From assembly GCA_030632545.1 (NCBI GenBank), contig DAOVUO010000030.1, positions 1 through 12,060 on the forward strand: DNA of 12,060 nucleotides. Reading direction: 5' to 3'. Both the position numbers and the translations under genes were made by a program. Positions 7,050-12,060 of the stretch are shown here, piece by piece (position 1 is the stretch's first letter; every line of letters starts with the position of its first letter). This DNA comes from Bacteroidales bacterium (lineage in GTDB: Bacteria > Bacteroidota > Bacteroidia > Bacteroidales > DYOH01). The notes beneath the pieces are model-generated. The model saw only the letters and a list, made by a program, of their open reading frames with translations, was not told the origin of the DNA and ran no database searches.

Positions 7050-7080
7050 TTAATATATTAACAAAATAAATTAATATATT
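7050..7080. repeat. Paired TTAATATATT repeats upstream of the adenylate kinase gene
   Basis: TTAATATATT occurs at 7050-7059 and 7071-7080, exactly 21 bp (two helical turns) apart. The first copy extends to the perfect palindrome TTAATATATTAA. They lie 51-81 bp before the ATG at 7131, in the divergent gap shared with the esterase gene, and could be a pair of regulator sites. The gap is so AT-rich that chance is possible. Confidence 0.35.
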
Positions 7081-7130
7081 GCATGCATAATAATTTATCT
7101 TACTAATAGCTTAATTTAAACTATTTACCA

Positions 7131-8300
7131 ATGTTGAACATAGCACTTTTTGGCCCACCAGGAGCTGGGAAAGGAACTCAATCGGAATATTTAATTTCTA
7201 AATATAATTTGTATTATATTTCTACTGGTGATATACTTCGAAAAGAAATAGCAAAAAGAACGCCTCTAGGTTTAGAAGCAGAAAAAATAATGTCGAGTGG
7301 TGGATTGGTATCAGATGAAATTATTGTCCAAATTATAGAAAAAACAATAAAAAATAATTCTCAAGCGAGCGGTTTTTTGTTTGATGGTTTTCCTCGTACT
7401 TATGTGCAAGCTTATATATTAGAGGGATTAATGCTTAAATTGAACACTGCGCTTAGTTCGCTAATAAGCATTGAGTTAAAAGAGGAAGAATCGGTAAATA
7501 GACTTGTACAAAGGGGCAAAATATCGGGTAGAAGCGATGATAATGAAAGCGTAATTCGCAAAAGACTGAATGAATACAGAACTAAAACAATTCCAGTTAT
7601 TGATTTTTATAAGGAAAGAGGAATTTTTCAAGCTGTTGATGGAAGTCAAGACATTAAAGATGTAAAAAAAAGCATTTCAAATATAATGTCCAAAGAGCTA
7701 CATAAAGAGTTGTTTAATGTAATAATTTTTGGATACCCAGGCTCAGGACGTGCTTCGTATGCTAAAGCCATTTCCGAAAAATACGGATTGGAAAATATGG
7801 ATATGAGCAAAATGCTTAAAACCGAGATTGCCAATAACACTCTGCTTGGACAAAAAATAAAAGCACATTACGAAAACGAAGAAACAGTTTCGGACGAGAT
7901 TGCCGTTCAATTAATTGAGGAAAAACTTGAAAAATCACACAACGCTAATGGTTTTATATTCAAAGGTTTCCCTCGCACATTGGTTCAATCATATATATTA
8001 GATGGATTGCTTAAAAGACACCAATCGTCTATATCAATGGTATTTAACCTTGACATGACAGCTATCGAAGCTATACAAATGCATGATAATAAGCATATTA
8101 CAGACGGTAGCATGAACAAAGATAAAAGTACAGCCAATACAATTAGACGTTTTAAAGAGCATGAAAAGAAAACTTTACATGTGATTAACAAATATAATGA
8201 GCAATATGGCGTTAAAAAAATTGACGGAACACTTAGTTTTGATGAAGTATTTAATCAAATCTGTTTAGAAATAGAAAGTGTTTTTCCCGATTTTGAGTAA
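7131..8300 (+). CDS. adk: Tandem adenylate kinase: active N-terminal domain fused to a degenerate second kinase domain
   Basis: This 389-residue protein holds two adenylate kinase domains; the usual enzyme is about 190 residues. Domain 1 (1-190) has all the motifs for ATP + AMP = 2 ADP: P-loop GPPGAGKGT (8-16), STGDILR (31-37), DGFPRT with Q93 (85-93), a short AK1-like LID RGKISGRSDDN (128-138) and the R145 region RKRL. Domain 2 (195-389) is a recognisable copy, sharing VSDEIxVQxIEE, GFPRTxVQxYILxGL and other stretches, but its P-loop is GYPGSGRAS (Lys to Arg207), STGDILR has become DMSKMLK, DGFPRT is KGFPRT, and the LID GRSDDN has been replaced by DGSMNKD. R340 corresponds to R145 and is kept. 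Domain 2 is therefore probably inactive and may regulate or dimerise; this is inference. The ATG is preceded by no Shine-Dalgarno sequence. A strong terminator follows 20 bp after the stop. Confidence 0.93.
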   Translation: MLNIALFGPPGAGKGTQSEYLISKYNLYYISTGDILRKEIAKRTPLGLEAEKIMSSGGLVSDEIIVQIIEKTIKNNSQASGFLFDGFPRTYVQAYILEGLMLKLNTALSSLISIELKEEESVNRLVQRGKISGRSDDNESVIRKRLNEYRTKTIPVIDFYKERGIFQAVDGSQDIKDVKKSISNIMSKELHKELFNVIIFGYPGSGRASYAKAISEKYGLENMDMSKMLKTEIANNTLLGQKIKAHYENEETVSDEIAVQLIEEKLEKSHNANGFIFKGFPRTLVQSYILDGLLKRHQSSISMVFNLDMTAIEAIQMHDNKHITDGSMNKDKSTANTIRRFKEHEKKTLHVINKYNEQYGVKKIDGTLSFDEVFNQICLEIESVFPDFE

Positions 8301-8317
8301 AACAGCAATAATCTTAT

Positions 8318-8364
8318 AAAAAACAGACATTTGCTCCGTATTGGAACAAATGTCTGTTTTTTTT
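8318..8364. terminator. Bidirectional intrinsic terminator between convergent genes
   Basis: AAAACAGACATTTG (8320-8333) pairs perfectly with CAAATGTCTGTTTT (8347-8360), and TCC/GGA extends the stem inside the loop. T-runs follow on the plus strand, and the A-run at the left gives T-runs on the minus strand. It serves the adenylate kinase gene and probably also the hypothetical gene ending at 8393. Confidence 0.92.
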
Positions 8365-8392
8365 GTCAGATAATAAATTGTTGAAACGAATA

Positions 8393-8800
8393 CTATGATT
8401 TTATATTCATCTCAAGTATCTTATCATAAACTTCAGTTTCTAAATTCATCTCAAACAAAAAATGCCCCTCATTATTCTCAGCATCAATTTTTATATAATC
8501 AGTATCATCTACATTATAACCATCACTTAGGTATAAACCATGTATAGTCCAAGCATTATCCTTGTCAACAAAAAATGCTTTCTCAAAATTCTCCGTTTCA
8601 TCATTAAGCAATTTTTTTAAATCAACAACAAACAAAGCTTTTTTTCCTAAAACAATGTAATTAGGAGTAATAATTACCTGCATTCCTTTTTCATAACCAC
8701 CAATCTCAGTAACAGGTAAACTTTTTCCGAAAGTAACTAAAAAAATACGTCCATTACTTTCGGTAATCTTTATATTATTTAATCTGGCTAAAATTTTCAT
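8393..8800 (-). CDS. Hypothetical protein, second gene of a small pair
   Basis: I do not recognise this 135-residue protein. It is acidic and appears beta-rich, with alternating hydrophobic strands such as RIFLVTF (18-24), MQVIITPNYIVLG (40-52) and ALFVVDL (55-61), and a C-terminal segment GHFLFEMNLETEVYDKIL. It has no signal peptide, cysteine or membrane helix. It starts 12 bp after the stop of the gene upstream, so the two form an operon. Both products share a layout: an EIG motif about one third in, then a hydrophobic strand pair, a G(L/I)Y turn and a final (G)xxxxxM(N/D)L segment. They look like diverged paralogues. Small tandem genes of this kind are often immunity proteins or phage-related, but nothing here proves it. 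Confidence 0.7.
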   Translation of the reverse strand: MKILARLNNIKITESNGRIFLVTFGKSLPVTEIGGYEKGMQVIITPNYIVLGKKALFVVDLKKLLNDETENFEKAFFVDKDNAWTIHGLYLSDGYNVDDTDYIKIDAENNEGHFLFEMNLETEVYDKILEMNIKS

Positions 8801-8812
8801 TTTAAAAGATTT

Positions 8813-9217
8813 TCATTTCACTATTGATTTTGAAACCAACTCGTATTTATATGTACGTAAGTCCATTCTGTATATACCATCTCCTTTTTCAAAATGAAAA
8901 TAATATTTCCAATTTTTATAGTATTCTGGCTGATAAATACCATTTACCCAAAAATTTTCGAACACTTTATAGTGGTTTTCAGATGTTTTTGCTTTCCGCT
9001 CATAAGTATTAGTCTTTTTTTGAAGTTTGTAAATTACCATCTCCAAACCAGCCATAATTACAAATTTTTCGCATTTTGTAAGATAAATATGCTGAGGATC
9101 GCCGATAAAAGAACCAATCTCTTGTGAGTTATAATCTTTTGAGTTCGACTTTAAAAAAACCGTTTCGTATTCCGAAGTGATTGTAAACTTTTTTGATTCA
9201 GCCCAAACTTTTTCCAT
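8813..9217 (-). CDS. Hypothetical protein, first gene of a small pair
   Basis: I do not recognise this 134-residue protein. It is basic and aromatic-rich, with many Tyr, Trp and Lys residues in the second half (NGIYQPEYYKNWKYYFHFE), and appears to be mostly beta. It shares with its neighbour the EIG motif (33-35), a central strand pair around IYLTKCEKFVIMAGLEMVIYKL positions 44-65, a GIY turn and a closing GIYRMDLRTYKYELVSK segment. It has one cysteine and no signal peptide or membrane helix. It is the promoter-proximal gene of the pair. The nearest upstream sequence is a non-coding stretch with a small inverted repeat (9240-9256). Confidence 0.7.
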   Translation of the reverse strand: MEKVWAESKKFTITSEYETVFLKSNSKDYNSQEIGSFIGDPQHIYLTKCEKFVIMAGLEMVIYKLQKKTNTYERKAKTSENHYKVFENFWVNGIYQPEYYKNWKYYFHFEKGDGIYRMDLRTYKYELVSKSIVK

Positions 9218-9239
9218 TATCGTAATTATATTTTTTCCC

Positions 9240-9256
9240 TAAAGTATAAAACTTTA
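9240..9256. promoter_or_regulatory. Inverted repeat upstream of the hypothetical gene pair
   Basis: TAAAGT-ATAAA-ACTTTA has 6-bp arms and lies 23 bp upstream of the start codon at 9217, where the -7 region of a minus-strand promoter would be expected. A poor -7 match (TACTTTAG) overlaps it. It could be an operator, but short AT-rich arms also arise by chance. Confidence 0.3.
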
Positions 9257-9386
9257 AGTATGATTATTGTATGTGATGCCATTTTTTAATGAGTGAGAAA
9301 CAAAAATTTAAATAACGAAAAGCTTAAATATATTGACTTGACACCGCTTATGAAAAGTATAAACAGAGCACAAAAAGTATGTAAAG

Positions 9387-9611
9387 TTACATTATGAAAA
9401 AACTAATTTTTTTAAAGCAATTTGAAAACGATATTGAAAAAAAAACAAGTTTATCCTGATTTACGTCTTGCCCATTTATAGGAATTTCAAATATTCCACT
9501 TGTGCCTTTTGTATTACCATGAATTGTAATTTGCAAATTTGGCTCAAAACGCTTAAATCCATAAAAAATTTTTGGATATGAAATTGCGATTAAAATCCTA
9601 AGTAATTTTGC
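9387..9611 (-). pseudogene. Protein-like relic, probably the remains of a displaced gene
   Basis: A frame between a stop at 9612-9614 and a stop at 9387-9389 stays open for 74 codons but has no ATG, GTG or TTG near its beginning. Its middle reads like real protein: FYGFKRFEPNLQITIHG followed by NTKGTSGIFEIPINGQ and DVNQDKLV. The end runs into a T-rich low-complexity segment. I do not recognise the family. It is best explained as the truncated remnant of a gene whose start has been lost. It may instead be a chance open frame. Confidence 0.35.
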
Positions 9612-9648
9612 TTATAATAACACGCAGTTAATAAGCATGGATGTTGGA

Positions 9649-9658
9649 TAAACGTTTA
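9649..9658. promoter_or_regulatory. TAAACGTTTA palindrome in the Fic promoter region
   Basis: A perfect 10-bp palindrome lies 25 bp upstream of the -7 element, at about the -33 region. It could be a site for autoregulation of the Fic gene. The evidence is position and symmetry only. Confidence 0.3.
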
Positions 9659-9683
9659 GAAAAACGATATAGAACTAATTTAG

Positions 9684-9691
9684 TATATTTG
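9684..9691 (+). promoter_or_regulatory. Fic gene promoter (-7 element)
   Basis: TATATTTG is an exact TAnnTTTG match 16 nt before the ATG, giving a leader of roughly 10 nt. The same octamer, also followed by TA, stands in front of the DUF4160 gene further on. No clear -33 TTTG was found. Confidence 0.65.
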
Positions 9692-9707
9692 TATAAACTA
9701 AGAAATT

Positions 9708-10487
9708 ATGTCCACATTAAAAATAATACCGACAGAACATTTAACTGATTTCAAAACAAAAATAAATTTTAAATTAAGAATTGCATTTGAGAAAATAGAA
9801 TATGGCGAATTTAGTAAAGATATTTTTTATTTTAATACAAACTCTGTAGCAAGTTCGGCCAAAATAGAAGGAGAAATTGCCAGTTCAGAGGATTTAATCC
9901 AATATTTAAAACATAAAAAAAAGTTTAAACCTTCATATATTAATGCAACTAACGATTTATATAATGCTTATATATTTGCACAAAACAACAATTTAACTAA
10001 AAAAAATCTACTTAAAGCACATAAATTATTAACTAAAAACTTATTATTAAAATCAGCACAAGGAAAAATAAGAATTCACGATGAACTAATCTACAACGAA
10101 GATGGAAACATTCTTTATACAGCTGCTCAAAAAGAAGATGTAAAACAAGAATTCGATAAACTAATGCATGATTTAGATCTTCTTTTAAAAAGAGATCTAG
10201 ATATAAAAGATATATTTTATTTTGGATTTATGCTTAGTTTAGTATTTGTCAAAATCCACCCCTTTGAGGATGGTAACGGACGTGCATCAAGATTATTAGA
10301 AAAATGGTTTATTGCTGAAAAATTAGGCAAAAAAGCATGGTTTCTTAAATCAGAACTGAATTATTATAATAAACGGAAGAGTTATTTCCTTACATTAAAT
10401 AAAATGGGGCTTTTTTACGAAGAGACAAATTATAGTAATGCTATTAGTATTTCAACATATACTGCCAATACATTAAAAAACCTATAA
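9708..10487 (+). CDS. Class II Fic-domain protein, predicted AMP transferase
   Basis: This is a 259-residue Fic protein, predicted to transfer AMP (or another nucleotide moiety) from a nucleotide substrate to hydroxyl side chains of target proteins in the cytoplasm. The catalytic motif is HPFEDGNGRASR (184-195) with H184 as the base and E187/D188, N190, R192 and R195 in the expected places. Upstream, the flap-like segment ILYTAAQKEDV (135-145) precedes the Fic core. The N-terminal helix carries S50-A-K-I-E54-G55, the (S/T)xxxE(G/N) inhibitory motif of class II Fic proteins, so the protein is self-inhibited and needs no separate antitoxin. It lacks the C-terminal winged-helix domain of many class II members, which makes it short. 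No partner gene is adjacent: a decayed LamG gene follows. Composition is AT-rich like its surroundings, consistent with accessory cargo. Confidence 0.9.
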   Translation: MSTLKIIPTEHLTDFKTKINFKLRIAFEKIEYGEFSKDIFYFNTNSVASSAKIEGEIASSEDLIQYLKHKKKFKPSYINATNDLYNAYIFAQNNNLTKKNLLKAHKLLTKNLLLKSAQGKIRIHDELIYNEDGNILYTAAQKEDVKQEFDKLMHDLDLLLKRDLDIKDIFYFGFMLSLVFVKIHPFEDGNGRASRLLEKWFIAEKLGKKAWFLKSELNYYNKRKSYFLTLNKMGLFYEETNYSNAISISTYTANTLKNL

Positions 10488-11134
10488 GTAAACATACTAG
10501 CACAAGCTATAACTGAAAAAAGAGTTTTAATACTTAATTTTTTTTGGGTAAAAGCCGACACTTGGTATTATATACACAATGGCTCTACAAATATTGTGGT
10601 TACAATTATGAGCGATTTAAGAGGCTCTGCGAATCACCGGGAATAGGCTTATTGTTTTCAAAACCAACTACATAGATGGGTGTTTGAAGGTTCGGAAGGC
10701 GTTACTGCTCATACAATCTCATTCAAAAATAATTTTGCAATTGATACATGGTCTCACATTGTAATACTTCGTTAAGATTTACTAAATTTATTGTTTCAAA
10801 ACTGTATGTCATTAGTTATGAGCACCATAGTGAGTCAAGCTGAATTTAGTAAATCTATGTATTTCAGTAGTTTATAAAAATTTACCGAACCATTGACATT
10901 GTTGTTACCTATAAAAATTATGATAGATGCAGAATTTATATTGATGTAGCAATAGATATTCAAAACAATGTTATTCCAAATCACATAATCAATAGTACTT
11001 ATAATCTTAAAATTGATGACGATTATTATTACGATGCCAACTATAACATTCATTTTAGAGGAATAATCGACAATGTCAGCATTTATGACCGTGAAATAAC
11101 AGCGGAAGAAGTTACAGCTCTCTTTAATGAATAA
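10488..11134 (+). pseudogene. Decayed LamG/concanavalin A-like domain gene
   Basis: Pieces of one protein family lie in order but in changing frames. The first (10488-10646, in frame with the preceding Fic stop) contains FFWVKADTWYYIHNG, SDLRGSANHR and then a stop. The second, GIGLLFSKPTT (10640-10675), is in another frame and ends in a stop. The third (10677-10775) reads WVFEGSEGVTAHTISFKNN then AIDTWSHIVIL and stops. The fourth (10871-11134) reads IVVTYKNYDRCRIYID and ends FRGIIDNVSIYDREITAEE, VTALFNE, stop. The FWVKAD, W-HIV-TY, IYID and GxIDNVxIYDRxxxxxE patterns are those of LamG-like sandwich domains of surface or secreted proteins. Frameshifts, at least three in-frame stops and an intervening 82-bp inverted-repeat segment show that it is not functional. 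The N-terminal export signal is absent. Confidence 0.7.
10775..10856. mobile_element. 82-bp segment with perfect 14-bp terminal inverted repeats, MITE-like
   Basis: AGATTTACTAAATT (10775-10788) is repeated in inverted orientation as AATTTAGTAAATCT (10843-10856). The 54 bp between have no coding content. The segment interrupts the LamG relic between its WSHIVIL and IVVTYKNYD parts, as an insertion would. No convincing target-site duplication flanks it and no T-tract follows, so an operator or RNA stem is also possible. Calling it mobile is inference. Confidence 0.4.
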
Positions 11135-11173
11135 TAAAAGTTTTGTGGAGTAAAATGCACATTAACAATTAAG

Positions 11174-11192
11174 TATTAGTAAAATGCTAATA
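11174..11192. promoter_or_regulatory. Operator-like inverted repeat before the DUF4160-DUF2442 unit
   Basis: TATTAG-TAAAATG-CTAATA has 6-bp arms and ends 9 bp upstream of the -7 element, so a bound protein would block the polymerase. It overlaps the second of two direct repeats AGTAAAATGC (11149-11158 and 11178-11187, 29 bp apart). The arrangement would suit autoregulation of a toxin-antitoxin-like pair. No binding data exist here. Confidence 0.4.
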
Positions 11193-11201
11193 TCTTTTTC
11201 G

Positions 11202-11209
11202 TATATTTG
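11202..11209 (+). promoter_or_regulatory. Promoter of the DUF4160-DUF2442 unit (-7 element)
   Basis: TATATTTG is an exact TAnnTTTG match 16 nt before the ATG at 11226, giving a leader of roughly 10 nt. Octamer and distance to the ATG are the same as at the Fic gene. Confidence 0.65.
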
Positions 11210-11225
11210 TAAAAACAACAACTAA

Positions 11226-11603
11226 ATGAAACAAACTAAAATTTATACAATTAATTTAAAAAATAAAGTATATGATTTTAATGAAGATATTTATGAAATA
11301 AGTAAAACAGCCCTAATTAAAAACATTCATTTTTCCTATAAAAGCTATTTTGTAAAATTAAAATTTTTCTCAAATGAACATAATCCACCACATGTACACA
11401 TTTCGTTTAATGATAATTCCAATTTTAGATTCAAAATTGAACAACAAGAGTTTTATTTAAGTGATATAAAAAACAACGAAACATTTCAATCTTTTAAGAA
11501 TAATAAATTAATCTTTGAAATAATTTTAATATACTTAAATGAGCGCAAACAAGAGCTTATAGAAAGCTTCTATTTGTTAAATCCAACTTTAAAAACACAA
11601 TAA
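11226..11603 (+). CDS. DUF4160 domain protein
   Basis: This 125-residue protein carries the DUF4160 signature FFSNEHNPPHVHI (47-59), with H52, H56 and H58 as its invariant histidines. The signature is followed by strands around FRFKIEQQEFYL and a C-terminal helix LIFEIILIYLNERKQELIESF (95-115). The family is small, cytoplasmic and of unknown biochemical role. It is commonly encoded next to DUF2442 proteins, and such pairs have been proposed as toxin-antitoxin-like modules. Here the partner starts 1 bp after the stop, so the two are surely co-transcribed and probably translationally coupled. The N-terminal ~30 residues before the conserved part are longer than in the shortest members. Which of the two would be toxic cannot be told from the sequence. 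Confidence 0.85.
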   Translation: MKQTKIYTINLKNKVYDFNEDIYEISKTALIKNIHFSYKSYFVKLKFFSNEHNPPHVHISFNDNSNFRFKIEQQEFYLSDIKNNETFQSFKNNKLIFEIILIYLNERKQELIESFYLLNPTLKTQ

Positions 11604-11604
11604 C

Positions 11605-11922
11605 ATGTTAGCTGAAATAGAAAAAATAATTTATAATACAAGCGGTAAGCTATATTTAAAATTTAAAAATGATACTGTAAAAGTATTAAAACTTAAAGAT
11701 TTAGATTTACCCAAAGAGCAAAAGAAAATTGTTAAGGAAAATTGGCAAAATGTAATAATTGGCGATATGAGTTGTTTGCAGTTTAATCCTTTAGTTGAAA
11801 TTGGTAGCGATACTATTTATAAACTAGCAAAAGAAGTTGAGCCAATTGTTTTATTAAAAATTGCAGAAAAAAATAAAGTTGCACAAAAACGTATTTTAAA
11901 AATTCTATCTTCTTTATTTTAG
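11605..11922 (+). CDS. DUF2442 domain protein
   Basis: This 105-residue protein matches the DUF2442 pattern. Strands KLYLKFKND-TVKVLKL (15-30) form the first hairpin, a helix-rich middle follows, and the closing signature LQFNPLVEIGSDTIYKLA (58-75) corresponds to the family's W-x-n-x-x-D-I-x-x-D-x-L-Y motif. Beyond it is an additional basic helix (EKNKVAQKRILKIL) that could bind nucleic acid or the partner protein. It starts one base after the DUF4160 stop, without a Shine-Dalgarno sequence, so translation is probably coupled. Some DUF2442 proteins have been suggested as the DNA-binding antitoxin member of such pairs; that is inference here. No clear terminator was found after it. Confidence 0.82.
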   Translation: MLAEIEKIIYNTSGKLYLKFKNDTVKVLKLKDLDLPKEQKKIVKENWQNVIIGDMSCLQFNPLVEIGSDTIYKLAKEVEPIVLLKIAEKNKVAQKRILKILSSLF

Positions 11923-11973
11923 GGATTGTGATGGAATAAATTGACAGTTTTAAACCAAGTTATTTTGTTTTTT

Positions 11974-12052
11974 AACAAGTTGAAAAATCTGCGAATAGCG
12001 AGCTATTTAAAGAATTTTCAAGGAAGTTAAAAGGCAAAAGAACAAGTTGAAA
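11974..12052 (+). repeat. Direct repeat AACAAGTTGAAA near the window edge
   Basis: AACAAGTTGAAA is found at 11974-11985 and 12041-12052, 67 bp apart, in the non-coding stretch after the DUF2442 gene. A related CAAGTT lies at 11957-11962. It could be part of a longer repeat element that continues outside the window. Confidence 0.3.
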
Positions 12053-12060
12053 GCGTCAAG

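Larger units (their letters stand above)
9218..9707. other. 490-bp gap with regulatory sites and a coding relic
   Basis: There is no intact gene. The left end must carry the promoter of the minus-strand hypothetical pair; it has an inverted repeat TAAAGT-ATAAA-ACTTTA (9240-9256). The middle contains a 74-codon open stretch on the minus strand without an ATG at its start (9387-9611). The right end carries the promoter of the Fic gene. The remainder shows nothing I can interpret. Confidence 0.6.

Noticed and set aside
7646..8191. Two minus-strand open frames (7646-7840 and 7985-8191) with hydrophobic sequences
   Set aside because: Both are antisense to domain 2 of the adenylate kinase, whose coding pattern is convincing; hydrophobicity is a by-product of the reverse reading.
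8824..9127. Two overlapping plus-strand frames
   Set aside because: They are antisense to the hypothetical gene at 8813-9217 and have no start signals.
8393..9217. Calling the hypothetical pair a toxin-antitoxin system
   Set aside because: The two proteins look like paralogues and not a toxin with a small antitoxin, and no known motif was seen.
9643..9649. GTTGGAT, which fits the GTTRRRY core of an integron attC site
   Set aside because: No matching RYYYAAC partner at suitable distance and no imperfect inverted structure was found, so an integron cassette reading is unsupported.
10775..10856. Reading the 82-bp inverted-repeat segment as an attC site or an intrinsic terminator
   Set aside because: It lacks attC core sequences, and no T-tract follows either arm.
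10835..11053. Minus-strand frame of 72 codons rich in Ile, Asn and Val
   Set aside because: It is antisense to the LamG relic and its composition is that of reversed AT-rich DNA.
11923..12060. Possible coding fragments at the right edge
   Set aside because: The frames are short, broken by stops and not recognisable; only the direct repeat was kept.

Overview
The window is a very AT-rich stretch, and its promoters (several exact matches to TAnnTTTG, the -7 element of Bacteroidota) together with its protein types point to a member of the Bacteroidota. The adenylate kinase is of the short-LID type and the phosphoglucosamine mutase has GEGNGG and RxSNTEP loops. Few genes have a Shine-Dalgarno-like sequence, which also fits that phylum. 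I cannot name a genus from the sequence.

Positions 1-6865 are all on the minus strand and look like a housekeeping block. Read in the direction of transcription it holds: an HSL-type alpha/beta hydrolase; two tandem phasin-like coiled-coil proteins; an ABC1/UbiB-family atypical kinase with C-terminal membrane helices; a GlmM-type phosphohexomutase; a small thioredoxin-fold protein whose CGPC active site has become MGPM; and a thioredoxin reductase that is cut off by the window edge. The reductase keeps its FAD motif, its CATC redox centre and its GGGNSA dinucleotide motif, but the HRRxxxR motif that normally selects NADPH has become HQFDHFQ. The two thioredoxin-system genes are separated by a strong intrinsic terminator. 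If they work together they do so as neighbours, not as one simple operon.

Positions 7131-8300 (plus strand) encode a tandem adenylate kinase. The first domain has every catalytic motif. The second is clearly a copy of it but has lost the P-loop lysine, the AMP-site Thr-Gly-Asp and Arg, and most LID arginines, so it is probably a pseudo-kinase domain. A bidirectional terminator follows.

Positions 8393-12060 look like accessory DNA. There are two small unrecognised proteins on the minus strand that resemble each other, a coding relic of unknown origin, a solo class II Fic protein (HPFEDGNGR with an N-terminal SAKIEG inhibitory motif), the frameshifted remains of a LamG/concanavalin-like gene interrupted by an 82-bp segment bounded by perfect 14-bp inverted repeats, and a two-gene DUF4160-DUF2442 unit with its own promoter and an operator-like palindrome. 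Fic proteins and DUF4160/DUF2442 pairs are typical of toxin-antitoxin-like cargo. The low gene density and the relics suggest an insertion and decay zone.

The strongest leads for something undescribed are the adenylate kinase fused to a degenerate copy of itself, the thioredoxin pair in which both partners have lost hallmark residues, and the ABC1 kinase beside twin phasin-like proteins. I saw no tRNA, rRNA, CRISPR array or intact transposase.
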